A stretch of 64,000 nt of DNA from positions 41,996-105,995 of the forward strand of contig CAZDWZ010000015.1 in assembly GCA_964509425.1 (NCBI GenBank). The letters are read 5' to 3'. The stretch is from CAZDWZ01 sp964509425. Its GTDB lineage: Bacteria > Bdellovibrionota_C > UBA2361 > SZUA-149 > CAZDWZ01. The notes below the pieces were generated by a model, which saw only the letters and a program-made list of their open reading frames with translations, made no database searches and was not told the DNA's origin. A program made the translations under genes and the position numbers. Each line of letters starts with the position of its first letter. Position 1 is the stretch's first letter. This document shows positions 25,554-35,274 of this stretch, one piece after another.

Positions 25554-27545
25554 ATGAACCGCCTTCAGAACGAACACAGCCCCTATCTCCGACAGCATCA
25601 GAACAACCCGGTTGATTGGTATCCTTGGGGCGAAGAGGCTTTCCAAAAGGCTAAAGCGGAGAATAAACCGATCTTTCTCTCAATCGGCTATTCGACTTGT
25701 TATTGGTGCCACGTAATGGAGAAGGATTCGTTCGAGCAGAACGACGTCGCGGAGGTGCTGAACCGTTTTTTTGTTTCAATAAAGGTCGACCGCGAGGAAC
25801 GCCCTGACGTCGACAGCATCTACATGAGCGCGGTCATCCAGGTGACCGGTCAGGGTGGGTGGCCGATGAGCGTGTTTCTCACGCCGGATCGGAAGCCATT
25901 CTACGGCGGCACTTTTTTCCCGAAAGACAGATTCATTCCGCTTCTCACTCAACTCGAACGAGCATGGCGGGAGCAACCCGAGGCCCTTCAGCAGTCGGCG
26001 GCTGAGATTGGAAGACTCATCGCGGCAGAATCGAAAAGTGAAGCCGGCTCGGAACCATCTCCGACGATTTTCCCTGCGTTCGTGAAACGCCTTCAGAGTT
26101 CGTTCGATGATATTTACGGCGGATTTTCCCCGGCGCCGAAATTTCCACCGAGCCAAAGCCTCCGGGCGCTGCTTCGCATCTCGAAGCGGAACAACGATGA
26201 CGGTGCGCTGAAACTGGCCGAGGTGACGTTAGACCGGATGGCGCGCGGCGGACTTTTTGATCACCTCGGCGGAGGATTTCACCGGTATTCAACCGACAGA
26301 CGTTGGCTCGTCCCACACTTCGAGAAAATGCTGTATGACAACGCGCAACTAGCGATGACGTATTTCGAAGCGTATCAACTCACGAAAAACGATCTCTATC
26401 TCTGCGTTGCGCGCGAGACGCTCGATTATCTGCAGACCGGAATGACGGCCGACCACGGCGGATATTTCTCAGCAGAAGATGCAGGAGAAGTTGGCAAGGA
26501 GGGAGAGTTCTATGTCTGGAGTGAAACGGAGCTTCGAGAGCACTTGGATGAAAAGGAGCTTCAAGAACTAAAACGAATCTACGGAGTCACCTCGCTCGGA
26601 AATTTCGAAGACGGACTCAATATTCTCAATCTCCAAGACAAAATCTCTTGGACCGAAAAATCACAAGGGTTCACGCGAACAGCGCTTGAAAAACTTCGAA
26701 ATGAGCGAAGTAAGCGAGAAGCGCCTCACCGTGATGAAAAAACGCTTGCCTCGTGGAACGGCCTTGCCATCTCGGCGATGTCGAAGGGATATCAAGTCAC
26801 GGGAGACATCGCTTACGCGCATTCGGCAGAAAATGCCGCGCGCTTTTTGCGGAGTAAGATGTTCATAAACGGCGAACTGCTGCACCGTTACTTCGAGGGA
26901 GAAAGTGGAGTTCCTGGAATGCTCGATGACTATGCGTTTCTGATACAGGGTCTCCTCGATCTCTATGAGGCGCGCGGACATTCGGAGTGGTACATTTGGG
27001 CGGTCGAACTGGAGAAGAAAGCTCGCGAGCTATTTTGGGACGAGGAAGCAAACCTCTTTTACACAACCTCAACTGCTGATTCGTCTTTGATTGTCCGGAA
27101 GTTTGAACTGCCGGATGGAGCTGAGCCTTCGGGAAACGGCGTTATGGCAGGAAACTTGATTCGCCTGCTGCATTACTCGTTTGAGAGTGCGCGCGAGAAA
27201 ACGTTGAAGTCCATGCTCTCCTCCCTTGCCGGAGCCTGGGAAAGATATCCGACGGCTTTTTCTTCGAGTCTCATCGCTTTTGACCTTTCACTTGGGCCGG
27301 TGAAAGAAGTGGTCATCGCCGGAGAGCGTGATCATCCTGAGGCACGTAAGCTCGCGCAGCTTTTAGCAGAGAGATTTTTGCCGAACGTCTTGGTCGCATG
27401 GTCGGGAAAAGACGGAGAAAATGTCCCGCCGCTTGCACGAGGAAAGATCGCAGACAATGAGAAGGGCGTGAGGTTTTATGTTTGCGAGATGGGGACGTGT
27501 AAGTTGCCGGTCGATGAGGCGGCGGCAGTGATGGGAATGCTGTGA
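25554..27545 (+). CDS. Thioredoxin-domain protein of the DUF255/YyaL family
   Basis: 663 residues. The N-terminal thioredoxin-like DUF255 domain (about 1-165) opens RLQNEHSPYLRQHQNNPVDW and has the redox motif STCYWCHVM with C-Y-W-C. The rest forms an (alpha/alpha)6-barrel like that of N-acylglucosamine epimerases, with HFEKMLYDNAQL and RDEKTLASWNGLAISAM motifs. Length matches YyaL and the SPATA20 family, whose biochemical role is not settled. The ribosome site is GGAG. The tandem repeat described above sits in its leader. Confidence 0.93.
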   Translation: MNRLQNEHSPYLRQHQNNPVDWYPWGEEAFQKAKAENKPIFLSIGYSTCYWCHVMEKDSFEQNDVAEVLNRFFVSIKVDREERPDVDSIYMSAVIQVTGQGGWPMSVFLTPDRKPFYGGTFFPKDRFIPLLTQLERAWREQPEALQQSAAEIGRLIAAESKSEAGSEPSPTIFPAFVKRLQSSFDDIYGGFSPAPKFPPSQSLRALLRISKRNNDDGALKLAEVTLDRMARGGLFDHLGGGFHRYSTDRRWLVPHFEKMLYDNAQLAMTYFEAYQLTKNDLYLCVARETLDYLQTGMTADHGGYFSAEDAGEVGKEGEFYVWSETELREHLDEKELQELKRIYGVTSLGNFEDGLNILNLQDKISWTEKSQGFTRTALEKLRNERSKREAPHRDEKTLASWNGLAISAMSKGYQVTGDIAYAHSAENAARFLRSKMFINGELLHRYFEGESGVPGMLDDYAFLIQGLLDLYEARGHSEWYIWAVELEKKARELFWDEEANLFYTTSTADSSLIVRKFELPDGAEPSGNGVMAGNLIRLLHYSFESAREKTLKSMLSSLAGAWERYPTAFSSSLIAFDLSLGPVKEVVIAGERDHPEARKLAQLLAERFLPNVLVAWSGKDGENVPPLARGKIADNEKGVRFYVCEMGTCKLPVDEAAAVMGML

Positions 27546-27609
27546 TGAGATTGCAGCAAAGGCAGCGAAGAGAAAGGAGACGAGAAAGACGGAGTTACGG
27601 GCCACTCTT

Positions 27610-27691
27610 CCGTGCTACCGGGCCCGTCTTCGTTCCTGCGGAACTTCGACGCGGCGATTTTCGCTCGCACCAGCGAGCGAAAATCGAAAAT
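27610..27691 (-). repeat. tRNA-Ser-linked structured cassette, copy 2
   Basis: On the minus strand, directly after tRNA-Ser(TGA). The stem TTTTCGCTCGC pairs with GCGAGCGAAAA around a short loop. It is followed by CGCCGCGTCGAAGTTCC and ends in GGGCCCGGTAGCAC. It is shorter than copies 1 and 4 but keeps both the stem and the end motif. Compared with copies 1 and 4, changes in one arm are matched in the other. Confidence 0.78.
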
Positions 27692-27778
27692 CGGAGAAGG
27701 TGAGATTCGAACTCACGGAACCCTTCCGGGCTCGCCGGTTTTCAAGACCGGTGCCTTAAACCGCTCGGCCACCTCTCC
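27692..27778 (-). tRNA. tRNA-Ser (anticodon TGA)
   Basis: On the minus strand GGAGAGG pairs with CTTCTCC (one G-U), discriminator G. The anticodon stem-loop is CCGGTCTTGAAAACCGG with TGA. It has a long variable arm and the T loop AGTTCGAATCT. CCA is not encoded. The 3' side is followed by the structured cassette at 27610. Confidence 0.95.
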
Positions 27779-28268
27779 CCCCTACGCTAAAGTTTCGGGC
27801 CTACGCTAATGCTTCGGTGGGCTAGCCCGTTCTCTCCGCATTTTCGCGGGCCCTTTTGCTTAAACGTCAGAGGCAAATGTGGTGCAGTTTGGATTAAGAA
27901 AACATCAATTTTTCAAATTTTGCAAATAGTTCAATCTGCCTCGTTCACAGCTATCAAGCAGGCGGTAATCAGGAGAGATTTCGATCTTCACCCTGACTTT
28001 TTTTGGGTCCACTCTTCCGGACCACTCGCTCGGCACCTTCAAACGTTACGATGAAACGAAGATTTGCTCTTCACCGGATAGACTTCGCCAATCTCGGTCC
28101 AAAATCACTTGAGTGAAAAAACGAGCGCGTTAGAAACGCTGCGGATCTTTTCCTTCGTCATCCGTGAAGAGTGGATTCCGCGATATTGCACAGAGAGCAA
28201 ACTCTTTCTGCAATAGGGCGGTGTGGTGTTCACACCCAAGGTTTCTCGCTTACAGAAAGGTTCGGTTC
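27779..28268. other. 490-base intergenic region without a supported gene
   Basis: The first 60 bases carry the leader of tRNA-Ser(TGA) with two copies of CCTACGCTAA and GGGCTAGCCC. A similar GGGCTAGCCC lies upstream of tRNA-Ser(GGA). The remainder is AT-richer than its flanks. I see no convincing coding frame. The last 60 bases hold the small palindrome GTGTGGTGTTCACAC and the ribosome site of the oxidoreductase gene. Confidence 0.6.
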
Positions 28269-29432
28269 ATGATCGAACAGTGGAACGTCGGCGTGCTCGG
28301 CACGGGTTTGGTGGTCGAGGCCTCGATCATCCCCGCGCTCTCGGCACTGGAGAACGTGCGGATCTCAGCGGTCTGCTCCGCGAGCGGCGACGAAGCGCGG
28401 GCCACGAAAGCGGCCGAGCAGGTCGAACGGACTGCAGGGTATCTCCCGGAGAAGTTCACCGGCCTCACTCAGATGCTGCAGAAGCGCCGGAAGCTCGACG
28501 CCGTCTTCATCGCGACCTCGAGCGGCAAGCACTCGCAGCATGCGGTCGAGTGTCTCAACAACAAGAAGCGGGTCATCCTCGAGAAGCCCCCGGCGATGAA
28601 CCTGCCACAGCTCTTGAGAATCGCGCAGGCGTCGGCCCTGAATCGCATGCCCGTCGGGTGCATCTTCCAGTATCGCCTGAACGACGTGTATTCGAAGCTC
28701 CGCCGCGCGGTCGAAGCCGGCCGCTTCGGCCAGATCGCGTTCGCACAGGCGCTCGTTCCCTGGTCTCGCAAGACCAAGGGCTATTACGATCTCGCGCCCT
28801 GGCGCGGGACCCCGGAGGAAGACGGGGGCGCGATGATGAACCAGGGAATTCACTATCTCGATCTGTTGCTCTGGCTGATGCAGCCGGCGCAGAACCTCGG
28901 ACTCGAGAAGGAGCCGGTTACCGCGCTCACGGCCATCGTAAACAACGTCGCGCACAAGGGCGACATTCGTGTCGAAGACATCGGTGCCGCGACGTTTCAG
29001 TTCCGGAACGGGGCCGTAGGGTCCTACGTCGCATCGACGGCCTGCGGCGGGCTGAAGCCCGGCGAGGCCGAGATTTTCATCTCCGGAACCACGGGCACCG
29101 TTCGGATCGCGAACGAAGCGATCACGCGGTGGGATTTCACCGTTCCGGCAGAGGAGGATGAACAGATCACGATCAGCTCTCCCGGGGCCGGTGGCGCAAG
29201 CAAGGATCCGAAGGCGATCGATTTCCGCTTGCACGCGCGGAACATCGCCCTGTGCCTCGACTGGTTCAACGGGGATTTTCCGGGTCTCTACCCGGACTTC
29301 TCGTTCGATCTGTTTAACGCCGGGCGGACGGGAGTGATTGTAGACGACTGCTACAGGTCCGCGCAAAGCCTGCGAATCAGCATGCCGAGCGACATGCAGA
29401 TCATCCGGAAAACGCTGCGCGGCGAACGGTAA
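28269..29432 (+). CDS. Gfo/Idh/MocA-family NAD(P)-dependent oxidoreductase
   Basis: 387 residues from the ATG at 28269 (AAAGG ribosome site). The N-terminal Rossmann fold has WNVGVLGTGLVVEASIIPAL, followed by the family motif EKPPAMNLPQLL, with the conserved E-K-P that contacts nicotinamide. The C-terminal domain has the catalytic-type GAMMNQGIHYLDLL, with histidine. Family members act on sugars, inositol or related polyols; the substrate is unknown. Its GC content and third-position GC are clearly higher than those of the DUF255 gene before it, and a long antisense open frame results, which suggests recent transfer. Confidence 0.92.
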   Translation: MIEQWNVGVLGTGLVVEASIIPALSALENVRISAVCSASGDEARATKAAEQVERTAGYLPEKFTGLTQMLQKRRKLDAVFIATSSGKHSQHAVECLNNKKRVILEKPPAMNLPQLLRIAQASALNRMPVGCIFQYRLNDVYSKLRRAVEAGRFGQIAFAQALVPWSRKTKGYYDLAPWRGTPEEDGGAMMNQGIHYLDLLLWLMQPAQNLGLEKEPVTALTAIVNNVAHKGDIRVEDIGAATFQFRNGAVGSYVASTACGGLKPGEAEIFISGTTGTVRIANEAITRWDFTVPAEEDEQITISSPGAGGASKDPKAIDFRLHARNIALCLDWFNGDFPGLYPDFSFDLFNAGRTGVIVDDCYRSAQSLRISMPSDMQIIRKTLRGER

Positions 29433-29584
29433 TTTTCGCGCAGGAGAAGAAGTGTTTTATCGAGGCGGCATGCATGAAGCTCGCCGCCTCCAAACAACAC
29501 CACATCTCCCTGGAGATATCCCTGTCACAGTTTAGTTCTCGCGAGAAAGGACGGAAGCAGTTTTCCCTTCCTGACGCCGGAGCA

Positions 29585-30847
29585 CTACATAGCCAAAGAA
29601 TTCAAATCAGAGATTGCTTTCTCGAAGATATCAGCGAGGCGTTGAACACTCTCCGCATCCACCCATTCCTGCGAGGTGTGGCTTCCACCGCCGTGCGGGG
29701 CGACGATGACCACGGGGATTCCCCGTTCGGCGAGCCGATTTTCATCGGCGACGCTTCTGCCGATTCCGTATTCAATCTCGCCCGCAACCGCTTCAGAGAT
29801 CTTGGAAACGTAACGAACGACAGCGTTTGATGGGGGGAAGAAGTAGGGTTTGCAGGGAGGTGTTGGACGGCTTCTCGTCGAAACTTTTAATTTCGTTCTT
29901 TGGTCGAGAACATTTCGCGCGCGAACGTCTTCGACAAATGCGAGGACACGTTGAAGTTCGTCCTCGGCGGTCTCGCCGGGGACGAGTGCCCGGTCAAGGA
30001 CGCAGCTCGCACGATCCGGAACGCTGAGAATGCCTTTTCCGCCCTGGATAAAATTCACATACGCGGAATTCACCACCGAGATTCCCTCGGCTTGAAAAGT
30101 CCTTCGTGCACGCTCACAGTATTTCGTAATCTCTTCACCGAGGTGAATGACCTCATGCGCCGCATTTACCGCATCGGGATGAACAAAGGCGTCGGCCCCG
30201 TGACAGGCGTGCCCTTCCACGTCGAAAATAAACTCCGTTCTCCCGAGCCGCCCAAGTCCAAGCCATTGAATGAACGGCGAGCTTCCCGCTTCCGAGATTT
30301 CGGGAACGAGGGCCAATTTCACATCATTGAGAAATTCGCTTTCCAGCAACTTTACGGCGCCGAAGGACCAAAACTCTTCATCGGCAAGAAAGGCAATTTT
30401 TACTTTCCAACCTGCGGGCGGATCATTTTTCGCAGCTTCGAGAATCGCGGCAATTCCCGACTTCATATCGTTCGTGCCGAGTCCGGTGAGGCAAAGCCGC
30501 CCTTCGACCGTTTTTCCTTGAACGACGAATGGATCCTGCTTCCATCCCGCCTTCACATCAACGGTGTCGACGTGCGCAAAAAAGAGAATCGACTTCGTCC
30601 CCGTGCCCTTTTCCGCAACGACGTTATACCGCTCCGGAATATCAACCGAGCCGGCACGCTGTTTTTGTTCGACCATTTGCCGGGAGACCGAAAACCCCCG
30701 CGTGACGAGCTTTTCCTCCAAATACAAATTAATCGGCGTTTCGTTTCCGAGACCAATCTCTCGCCCCCCATGAGAAGTGGTGACGAACGGATTTACGGAA
30801 TCGATGGCAACGAGCTCTCGAATAAGTGTCAGGAGTTCTTGTTTCAT
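29585..30847 (-). CDS. M20-family metallopeptidase / deacylase
   Basis: 420 residues of the ArgE/DapE/carboxypeptidase G2 family, two-zinc hydrolases acting on N-acyl amino acids or small peptides. The first zinc motif is FFAHVDTVD. Bridging aspartate is in GLGTNDMKSG, the catalytic glutamates in FLADEEFWSFG, and a C-terminal zinc histidine in APHGGGSHTSQEWV. A lid domain lies between (about 190-310). Length fits. No amino-acid biosynthetic genes are near, so substrate is unassigned. Confidence 0.9.
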   Translation of the reverse strand: MKQELLTLIRELVAIDSVNPFVTTSHGGREIGLGNETPINLYLEEKLVTRGFSVSRQMVEQKQRAGSVDIPERYNVVAEKGTGTKSILFFAHVDTVDVKAGWKQDPFVVQGKTVEGRLCLTGLGTNDMKSGIAAILEAAKNDPPAGWKVKIAFLADEEFWSFGAVKLLESEFLNDVKLALVPEISEAGSSPFIQWLGLGRLGRTEFIFDVEGHACHGADAFVHPDAVNAAHEVIHLGEEITKYCERARRTFQAEGISVVNSAYVNFIQGGKGILSVPDRASCVLDRALVPGETAEDELQRVLAFVEDVRARNVLDQRTKLKVSTRSRPTPPCKPYFFPPSNAVVRYVSKISEAVAGEIEYGIGRSVADENRLAERGIPVVIVAPHGGGSHTSQEWVDAESVQRLADIFEKAISDLNSLAM

Positions 30848-30989
30848 GGGCTATGGATAGGCCGAAGCCTAACGAGAGTAAAGGACCGGTATTTCTGGTT
30901 ATGAGAGGGGGAATGTGTTGACGAGATCGGTGCGTGCGCGCTCCGAACCCGTCAACAATTTTGCCCGGATTCCTCCTTTCTTGTTTGTT

Positions 30990-31811
30990 CTAGGGACTGC
31001 CCTGCCTGACAAAGGTCTTTTCGTCGACCATTGCCTTGAAGCCAGCCGCCTCGAACGCGCGAACCTGATGCATCCCGGGGAAGGCATGAACACGACGCAC
31101 CCCTTCCTCCCCGATCCATTCGACGCCATCGCGCAAGAGCATCGAAGCGCATTCGGACGGTTCGTCTCCTGCGGAGTACAGTTCGATCGTGCCGCGCACG
31201 CCGAAGCTGCCCGCAAGCACCACGTTCGACGGGCCTCTCGAGCCCGAGCAGTCCGCGAACGCCACGGCACGCTTGGCCTCGAGGCTGGCGACGATCGCTC
31301 GATACTTCGGCTCCGGGCAGCGCGCCTCGAGGAAGCGATGAACTTGGCTACACGACGAGGCATCCGCACTCCGATTCCGGGGCTTCGAGTCCGGAAGGAT
31401 GTCTCGCTCGAAGTGCGGCTGGGGCCGTAGCTGGAAGTTCAGCGCGAGCCAGAAATCATCGGCCCGCGGGTTGTTTGCTTCCGTGATGGCGTACGTCATG
31501 TCCGCCGCGGGATGCGTGTCCAGCGTGTGCCGGACCATTCGCTCGCCGATTCCTTGGCGACGCCAGTCCGCATGCACGCCGATGTGACAGACGCAGCCGA
31601 CGCCGATGGTCTCGCCGCCGATCGACGCGGCCACGACCATCTCGTGGCGGACGGCGACCAGCACCCAGTTCGGCGAAGCTTCCGAGTTTTTCGTGACGAG
31701 GTCGGGGGTTTCCCAAGCATCGTCGAATGACAGTTTCGGTACGGTTCGCAGCAGTCCGATGACCGCGCGACTTCCTACGCGAGTAGCACGTAGTGGAATT
31801 ATCTGCGGCAC
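30990..31811 (-). CDS. GNAT-family N-acetyltransferase
   Basis: 273 residues from the GTG at 31811, which follows GAGGAAAGGG; the longer frame from 31937 lacks a ribosome site. The core holds the acetyl-CoA loop HIGVHADWRRQGIGERMVRHTL (R-x-x-G-x-G). A strand AITEANNPRADDFWLALNF follows, the usual GNAT end. The C-terminal part (about 150-273) resembles a second GNAT-like half with AFPGMHQVRAFEAAGF. High GC compared with neighbours suggests foreign origin. Acyl acceptor unknown. Confidence 0.8.
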   Translation of the reverse strand: MPQIIPLRATRVGSRAVIGLLRTVPKLSFDDAWETPDLVTKNSEASPNWVLVAVRHEMVVAASIGGETIGVGCVCHIGVHADWRRQGIGERMVRHTLDTHPAADMTYAITEANNPRADDFWLALNFQLRPQPHFERDILPDSKPRNRSADASSCSQVHRFLEARCPEPKYRAIVASLEAKRAVAFADCSGSRGPSNVVLAGSFGVRGTIELYSAGDEPSECASMLLRDGVEWIGEEGVRRVHAFPGMHQVRAFEAAGFKAMVDEKTFVRQGSP

Positions 31812-32232
31812 GTGAGTTGACCCTTTCCTCGCTAGAGGTGGATGAAGGTGGGATTTCCGGGCAGGTGTTTGAATCCGGAGAACTTCCAAGCTCTCTGGAT
31901 CCAAACTGCTTCCGGAACTATTTCCGTAAAAAACCATGTTGCACGCACCAATCCCGTGATGACGAGCGCATCCTCATCACGGTTTTGGGCATTGTTTACT
32001 CAGGGTGAGAACTTAAAGAGCGGGCCGGCGGAGGGGCCCCGCCAATCATCGCTCAGAGATGAAGGAATTCAGCTAACGTGTCGAAATTTTTGAAAGTCCT
32101 GTCAGAAAAAATAGCGTTTTGTTAGACTTATAACAAAACCTCGAATCCCTTTGCTGGTGCGCTGAGATGAGGAATCCGTTCGATTCATGAAATCTTGTGA
32201 TCGACACGCCGGAGATATGAAGAGACGGAGAA

Positions 32233-32589
32233 TCAGCGTTCGACGCAATTCGCCGGAGGACCTCCGCCGCACGCACAGTCGCAGTCTTTCGTGAAGGAAC
32301 ACGCGCAGAAGCAGTTTGCGGGCTCGTATCGGCAGCGAGAGTCCCCTTCACAGCTTTCCCGGGTGAGTTCTTTTTGACTCGTCGCCATTTCGCAATTTCC
32401 TTTCTCGCGCCGGCAAAAGTATTCGCCGTGCTTCAGGCATTTTTTCATGCTCTTGGGATCGCGTTCACAATCGAGCGTACATTTCACCGACGAGAGACAA
32501 ACGAGCGGGCTCAACTCCTCGCACACCGTTCCCAATGCGGAGTCGGCAAGTGCAAACACAAAAAGGAACAAGGATAGTAATCGCTTCAT
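32233..32589 (-). CDS. Secreted cysteine-rich small protein
   Basis: 118 residues from the ATG at 32589 (ribosome site AGGCGAC). A signal peptide KRLLSLFLFVFALADSALG precedes a mature part with some sixteen cysteines in spaced pairs (CLSSVKCTLDC, CFCACSF, CDCACGGG), implying a disulphide-rich exported protein. The pattern is not one I recognise as a named family. It begins five bases after the VOC-domain gene and is probably co-transcribed with it. Confidence 0.72.
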   Translation of the reverse strand: MKRLLSLFLFVFALADSALGTVCEELSPLVCLSSVKCTLDCERDPKSMKKCLKHGEYFCRREKGNCEMATSQKELTRESCEGDSRCRYEPANCFCACSFTKDCDCACGGGPPANCVER

Positions 32590-32594
32590 GTCGC

Positions 32595-33026
32595 CTATTT
32601 TTGATTCGCATCGACAACACCCACCATCCACTGCATACCGAACTTATCTGTGAGCATACCGAAACGCGGCGACCAGAAAGTTTTTGCAAGCGGCATCTGA
32701 ACAGTCCCACCTTCTGCGAGTGCGGCAAACGCACGATCGGCTTCTGAAGCGGAAATGACCGAGATTGACAGGGAAAAGCCAGAAAATTTTGTGGACTCAT
32801 CACACCCATCGGAAGCCATGAGCGTGGTGCTGCCTATTCGAAAGCTCGCGTGCATGACCTTCTCCTCAAATCCCGGTGGAACTTGTCCAGGCGAAGGCGG
32901 CTCAGGGTTTTCGTTGAAACGAAGCAACATGTCGACTTCCGCACCGACCGCGGAGCGATAAAATTCAAGTGCCTCCTCGCATCTTCCGCCAAAAAACAAA
33001 TACGGTTGGATATAGCTGCCAATCAT
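32595..33026 (-). CDS. VOC-superfamily protein, PhnB-like
   Basis: 143-residue glyoxalase/bleomycin-resistance fold protein. The opening IQPYLFFGGRCEEALEFYRSAVGAEV is the hallmark of PhnB-like proteins. FGMLTDKFGMQWMV near the C-terminus is the matching second beta-alpha-beta-beta-beta unit. The HASFRIGSTTLMASDG segment is also typical. Members are often of unknown function. It probably forms a short minus-strand transcription unit with the HD gene upstream and the cysteine-rich gene downstream. Confidence 0.88.
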   Translation of the reverse strand: MIGSYIQPYLFFGGRCEEALEFYRSAVGAEVDMLLRFNENPEPPSPGQVPPGFEEKVMHASFRIGSTTLMASDGCDESTKFSGFSLSISVISASEADRAFAALAEGGTVQMPLAKTFWSPRFGMLTDKFGMQWMVGVVDANQK

Positions 33027-33039
33027 CGTTTCCTCCGGA

Positions 33040-33720
33040 TTATCGTTTCCCGCGGCTCATCATGAGATCCCAATACACCGATTTAGGTGTGCCATCGGGC
33101 TTAATACAACTCAGCGCGTCCGCCTCCTGTAAAAGGGCGAGACTCTCCAAAAAAGGCGAGTCCCAAAGTCGGCCTTGAGTATCCTCCGGCAAAGCTAAAA
33201 AGCGGCTTGCCTCGCCATGCTCAGCAACGAGGAAGTAGAGTTTCGCTTCCTCTTCCTCCGTAAGGCCAAGTCTCCCGGCAATCGTCGGCACTTCCAAGGC
33301 CGCCAATTTTTCATGACCCGGAAACGTCACGCCGCCATCTCCGTCATCCACTCGGCTTTCCGGCTTCTTCAGATCATGAAGGAGAACACTCAATCGTTCG
33401 ACAAAGTCAGGATCTCGTCCGAGGCGCGTTTTTGCACACTCATTCATGTGCTCGAATACCAAAGACGTGTGAATCGCCACGTCACCTTCCATATGATTTT
33501 TTCTTCCTTGATCGCACCCGACGAGAGAAGAAATACCTGGGCAGATGGAGTTCAACCAAGGCTCGGATAATGCGGCGAGAAATTCAGTCCGCGAACACTC
33601 CGCAAGAAAAGTGGAAATTTTTTGATATTCTTCGTTTTGCAAGCCAGTCGAGCCGCTAGAGTTTCTTTGACTCGGCCATCTTATACTGACTTCTGGAATT
33701 TTCGGAGAGCAATTCACCAC
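33040..33720 (-). CDS. HD-domain protein related to the C-terminal domain of CCA-adding enzymes
   Basis: Up to 226 residues. The metal-binding HD signature is GDVAIHTSLVFEHM followed by VLLHDLKKPESR, with a GHEKLAA histidine and a late LLQEADAL aspartate, as in HD phosphohydrolases of the tRNA-nucleotidyltransferase type. The start is unsure: 33720 overlaps the kinase gene by 65 bases; a TTG at 33642 just before LQNEEYQKIS is an alternative. No nucleotidyltransferase domain is present. Likely a stand-alone phosphodiesterase or phosphatase. Confidence 0.75.
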   Translation of the reverse strand: MVNCSPKIPEVSIRWPSQRNSSGSTGLQNEEYQKISTFLAECSRTEFLAALSEPWLNSICPGISSLVGCDQGRKNHMEGDVAIHTSLVFEHMNECAKTRLGRDPDFVERLSVLLHDLKKPESRVDDGDGGVTFPGHEKLAALEVPTIAGRLGLTEEEEAKLYFLVAEHGEASRFLALPEDTQGRLWDSPFLESLALLQEADALSCIKPDGTPKSVYWDLMMSRGKR

Positions 33721-34639
33721 TTCTCATCCCACCGACTCTTGCGGTTTCTACGAGAGGCAAAAGGCGAACTTTTTCGGGTGGGACTACGATGACCGAGGTT
33801 ACGCCTTCCTCCGAACCACAGCCGACCTGAAGCCGACATCCAAGACCTTCGGCCATTTGTTTCGCGATGAACAACTTTAGGCCGGCTCCCCCATTTTGTC
33901 CGCCGTTCGTCACTCCCGGTGACAGGAATTCATCGAGGAGGCTGGAGAGCTGCTCTTCCGTGAGTCGGCATCCGCTATCAACAACTTGCACCGTAACGCT
34001 TCCGTCCTTCGCTGGTTTTACGGACACCGTAATTTTTCCTTCCCCGGTATAGCGGAGCGAATTACCCAAAACATTTGAGAGCACTCTTCCGAATCGAAGC
34101 TTGTCACACTGAACGACGACGTCCGTTTCCGGAGCGATGTATTCAAGCGAGCGTCCTTTCGCTTCGACAACAGCGCGGAGCGATTCAACCTCTTCGGACA
34201 AAAAACTGTCGAGCGCGGTATCTTTCTCATTCGCTTCGAAATCGCCGGACTCTATCCGGACCATTTCCAGGACATCGCTGACAAGCTCGACCAGTGCTTT
34301 CGCATTATTCTGCAGATCGCCTGCGAGTCCCGGGATACGATTGGAAAAACCGGGATCGGATGAAAAGCGTCCGAGGACTTCCGAAATTAAGCAGATTGAA
34401 TTTGCGGGCGTCCGGACGTCGTGCGAAACGGCAGCCCAGAATCTTGATTTTGCGGTCGACGACTTTCCCAAACAGCACCTCTTACTAAACCCAGAAACGT
34501 TTAGACAGGTTCGTTCAAAACCGTCTTTCTGTCCATGACACAGGCGGGATAACTCTATGATCGGGTCCCTTTCACCTGCCCCCGTATGAGGACAGTCATA
34601 TGAAATTCCGTCTCCGGCTGCGGAACATGATCCGTTCAT
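33656..34639 (-). CDS. Histidine kinase, apparently truncated or degenerating
   Basis: Open frame of 327 residues. The kinase core runs from SRFWAAVSHDVRTPANS (phospho-acceptor histidine) through the N box NVLGNSLRYTG to GGAGLKLFIAK. The G1 box is DSGCRL, lacking the second glycine of D-x-G-x-G. The first 60 residues do not look like any sensor or linker and are rich in cysteine, so the natural start was probably lost. A response-regulator-like remnant lies just upstream on the other strand. Activity is doubtful. Confidence 0.6.
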   Translation of the reverse strand: MNGSCSAAGDGISYDCPHTGAGERDPIIELSRLCHGQKDGFERTCLNVSGFSKRCCLGKSSTAKSRFWAAVSHDVRTPANSICLISEVLGRFSSDPGFSNRIPGLAGDLQNNAKALVELVSDVLEMVRIESGDFEANEKDTALDSFLSEEVESLRAVVEAKGRSLEYIAPETDVVVQCDKLRFGRVLSNVLGNSLRYTGEGKITVSVKPAKDGSVTVQVVDSGCRLTEEQLSSLLDEFLSPGVTNGGQNGGAGLKLFIAKQMAEGLGCRLQVGCGSEEGVTSVIVVPPEKVRLLPLVETARVGGMRSGELLSENSRSQYKMAESKKL

Positions 34640-34955
34640 TTTTGGCCGCCGATGAAGAACTCGACCGCCTCACCGGGGTACGCAAAATTCCTCAAAATCC
34701 GGCGGTTCAACCCTCTGCAACTCCTGACAAAAACGTCGTCGTCGAAAATAATCGAATGTCTGGCGGATTCTCTTTCGTCGTATGCGCCGTTCTTCGAACG
34801 CATTTGAATCGGACGGTGGGGAGATCTGAGTCCGACCTCTTCAGCTTTTGAATTGAAAATTTTGACGCCGCGGTCTTCGCCGTAACGCAGATCGCGACTA
34901 CCCCGCGCACGAGATTCTCTCTACTCACAACACACTCCAACAATCCTGTGCTGAC

Positions 34956-35274
34956 GTGGCCGGACAGATTCTCATCGTCCACTCCGCTCGATCGATGATG
35001 TCGCTCGCCCTCGCGAATGTCATCTCGGAAGCAGGTGGTTTCGAGGCGCTCGTGAAGGCGATTGGCGCCCATCCGGCAGAAAAGCTTCCCGAAGCAGGGC
35101 GTCGGGCGAACGAGTCCCTGGCCGGTCTCGGGTGAGAACAGCGAAGGTTCTGAAGCAGTAAAACGGAGCGGATTGCGCGTCCCTTGCCGAAATTTTTCAC
35201 GCTCGGAATTGTTTAAGAAAACGAGCGCGTTCATCCACTTAGCCAATCGTGGGTCGCTGTGTCTAGAGGTCTAA
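34956..35274 (+). pseudogene. Possible response-regulator remnant
   Basis: A 59-codon frame from a GTG at 34956 reads like a receiver domain start (GQILIVHSARSMMSLA, then AGGFEALV). It stops at 35135. After a frame change, LRVPCRNFSRSELFKKTSAF resembles the end of a receiver domain (conserved K-P-F-S-x-x-E-L). The phospho-acceptor centre is missing. The rest of the 34640-35512 interval has no intact gene; it includes an 83-codon frame at 34600-34851 with GAGG before its ATG but no recognisable product. Confidence 0.35.

Noticed and set aside
28223..29366. Long frames in other phases over the oxidoreductase gene (28223-29161 and 28365-29366)
   Set aside because: They are by-products of high GC third positions; the oxidoreductase frame has all family motifs.
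34707..35246. 179-codon minus-strand frame upstream of the degenerate kinase
   Set aside because: No family features, no ribosome site, and it overlaps the receiver-like remnant on the other strand.
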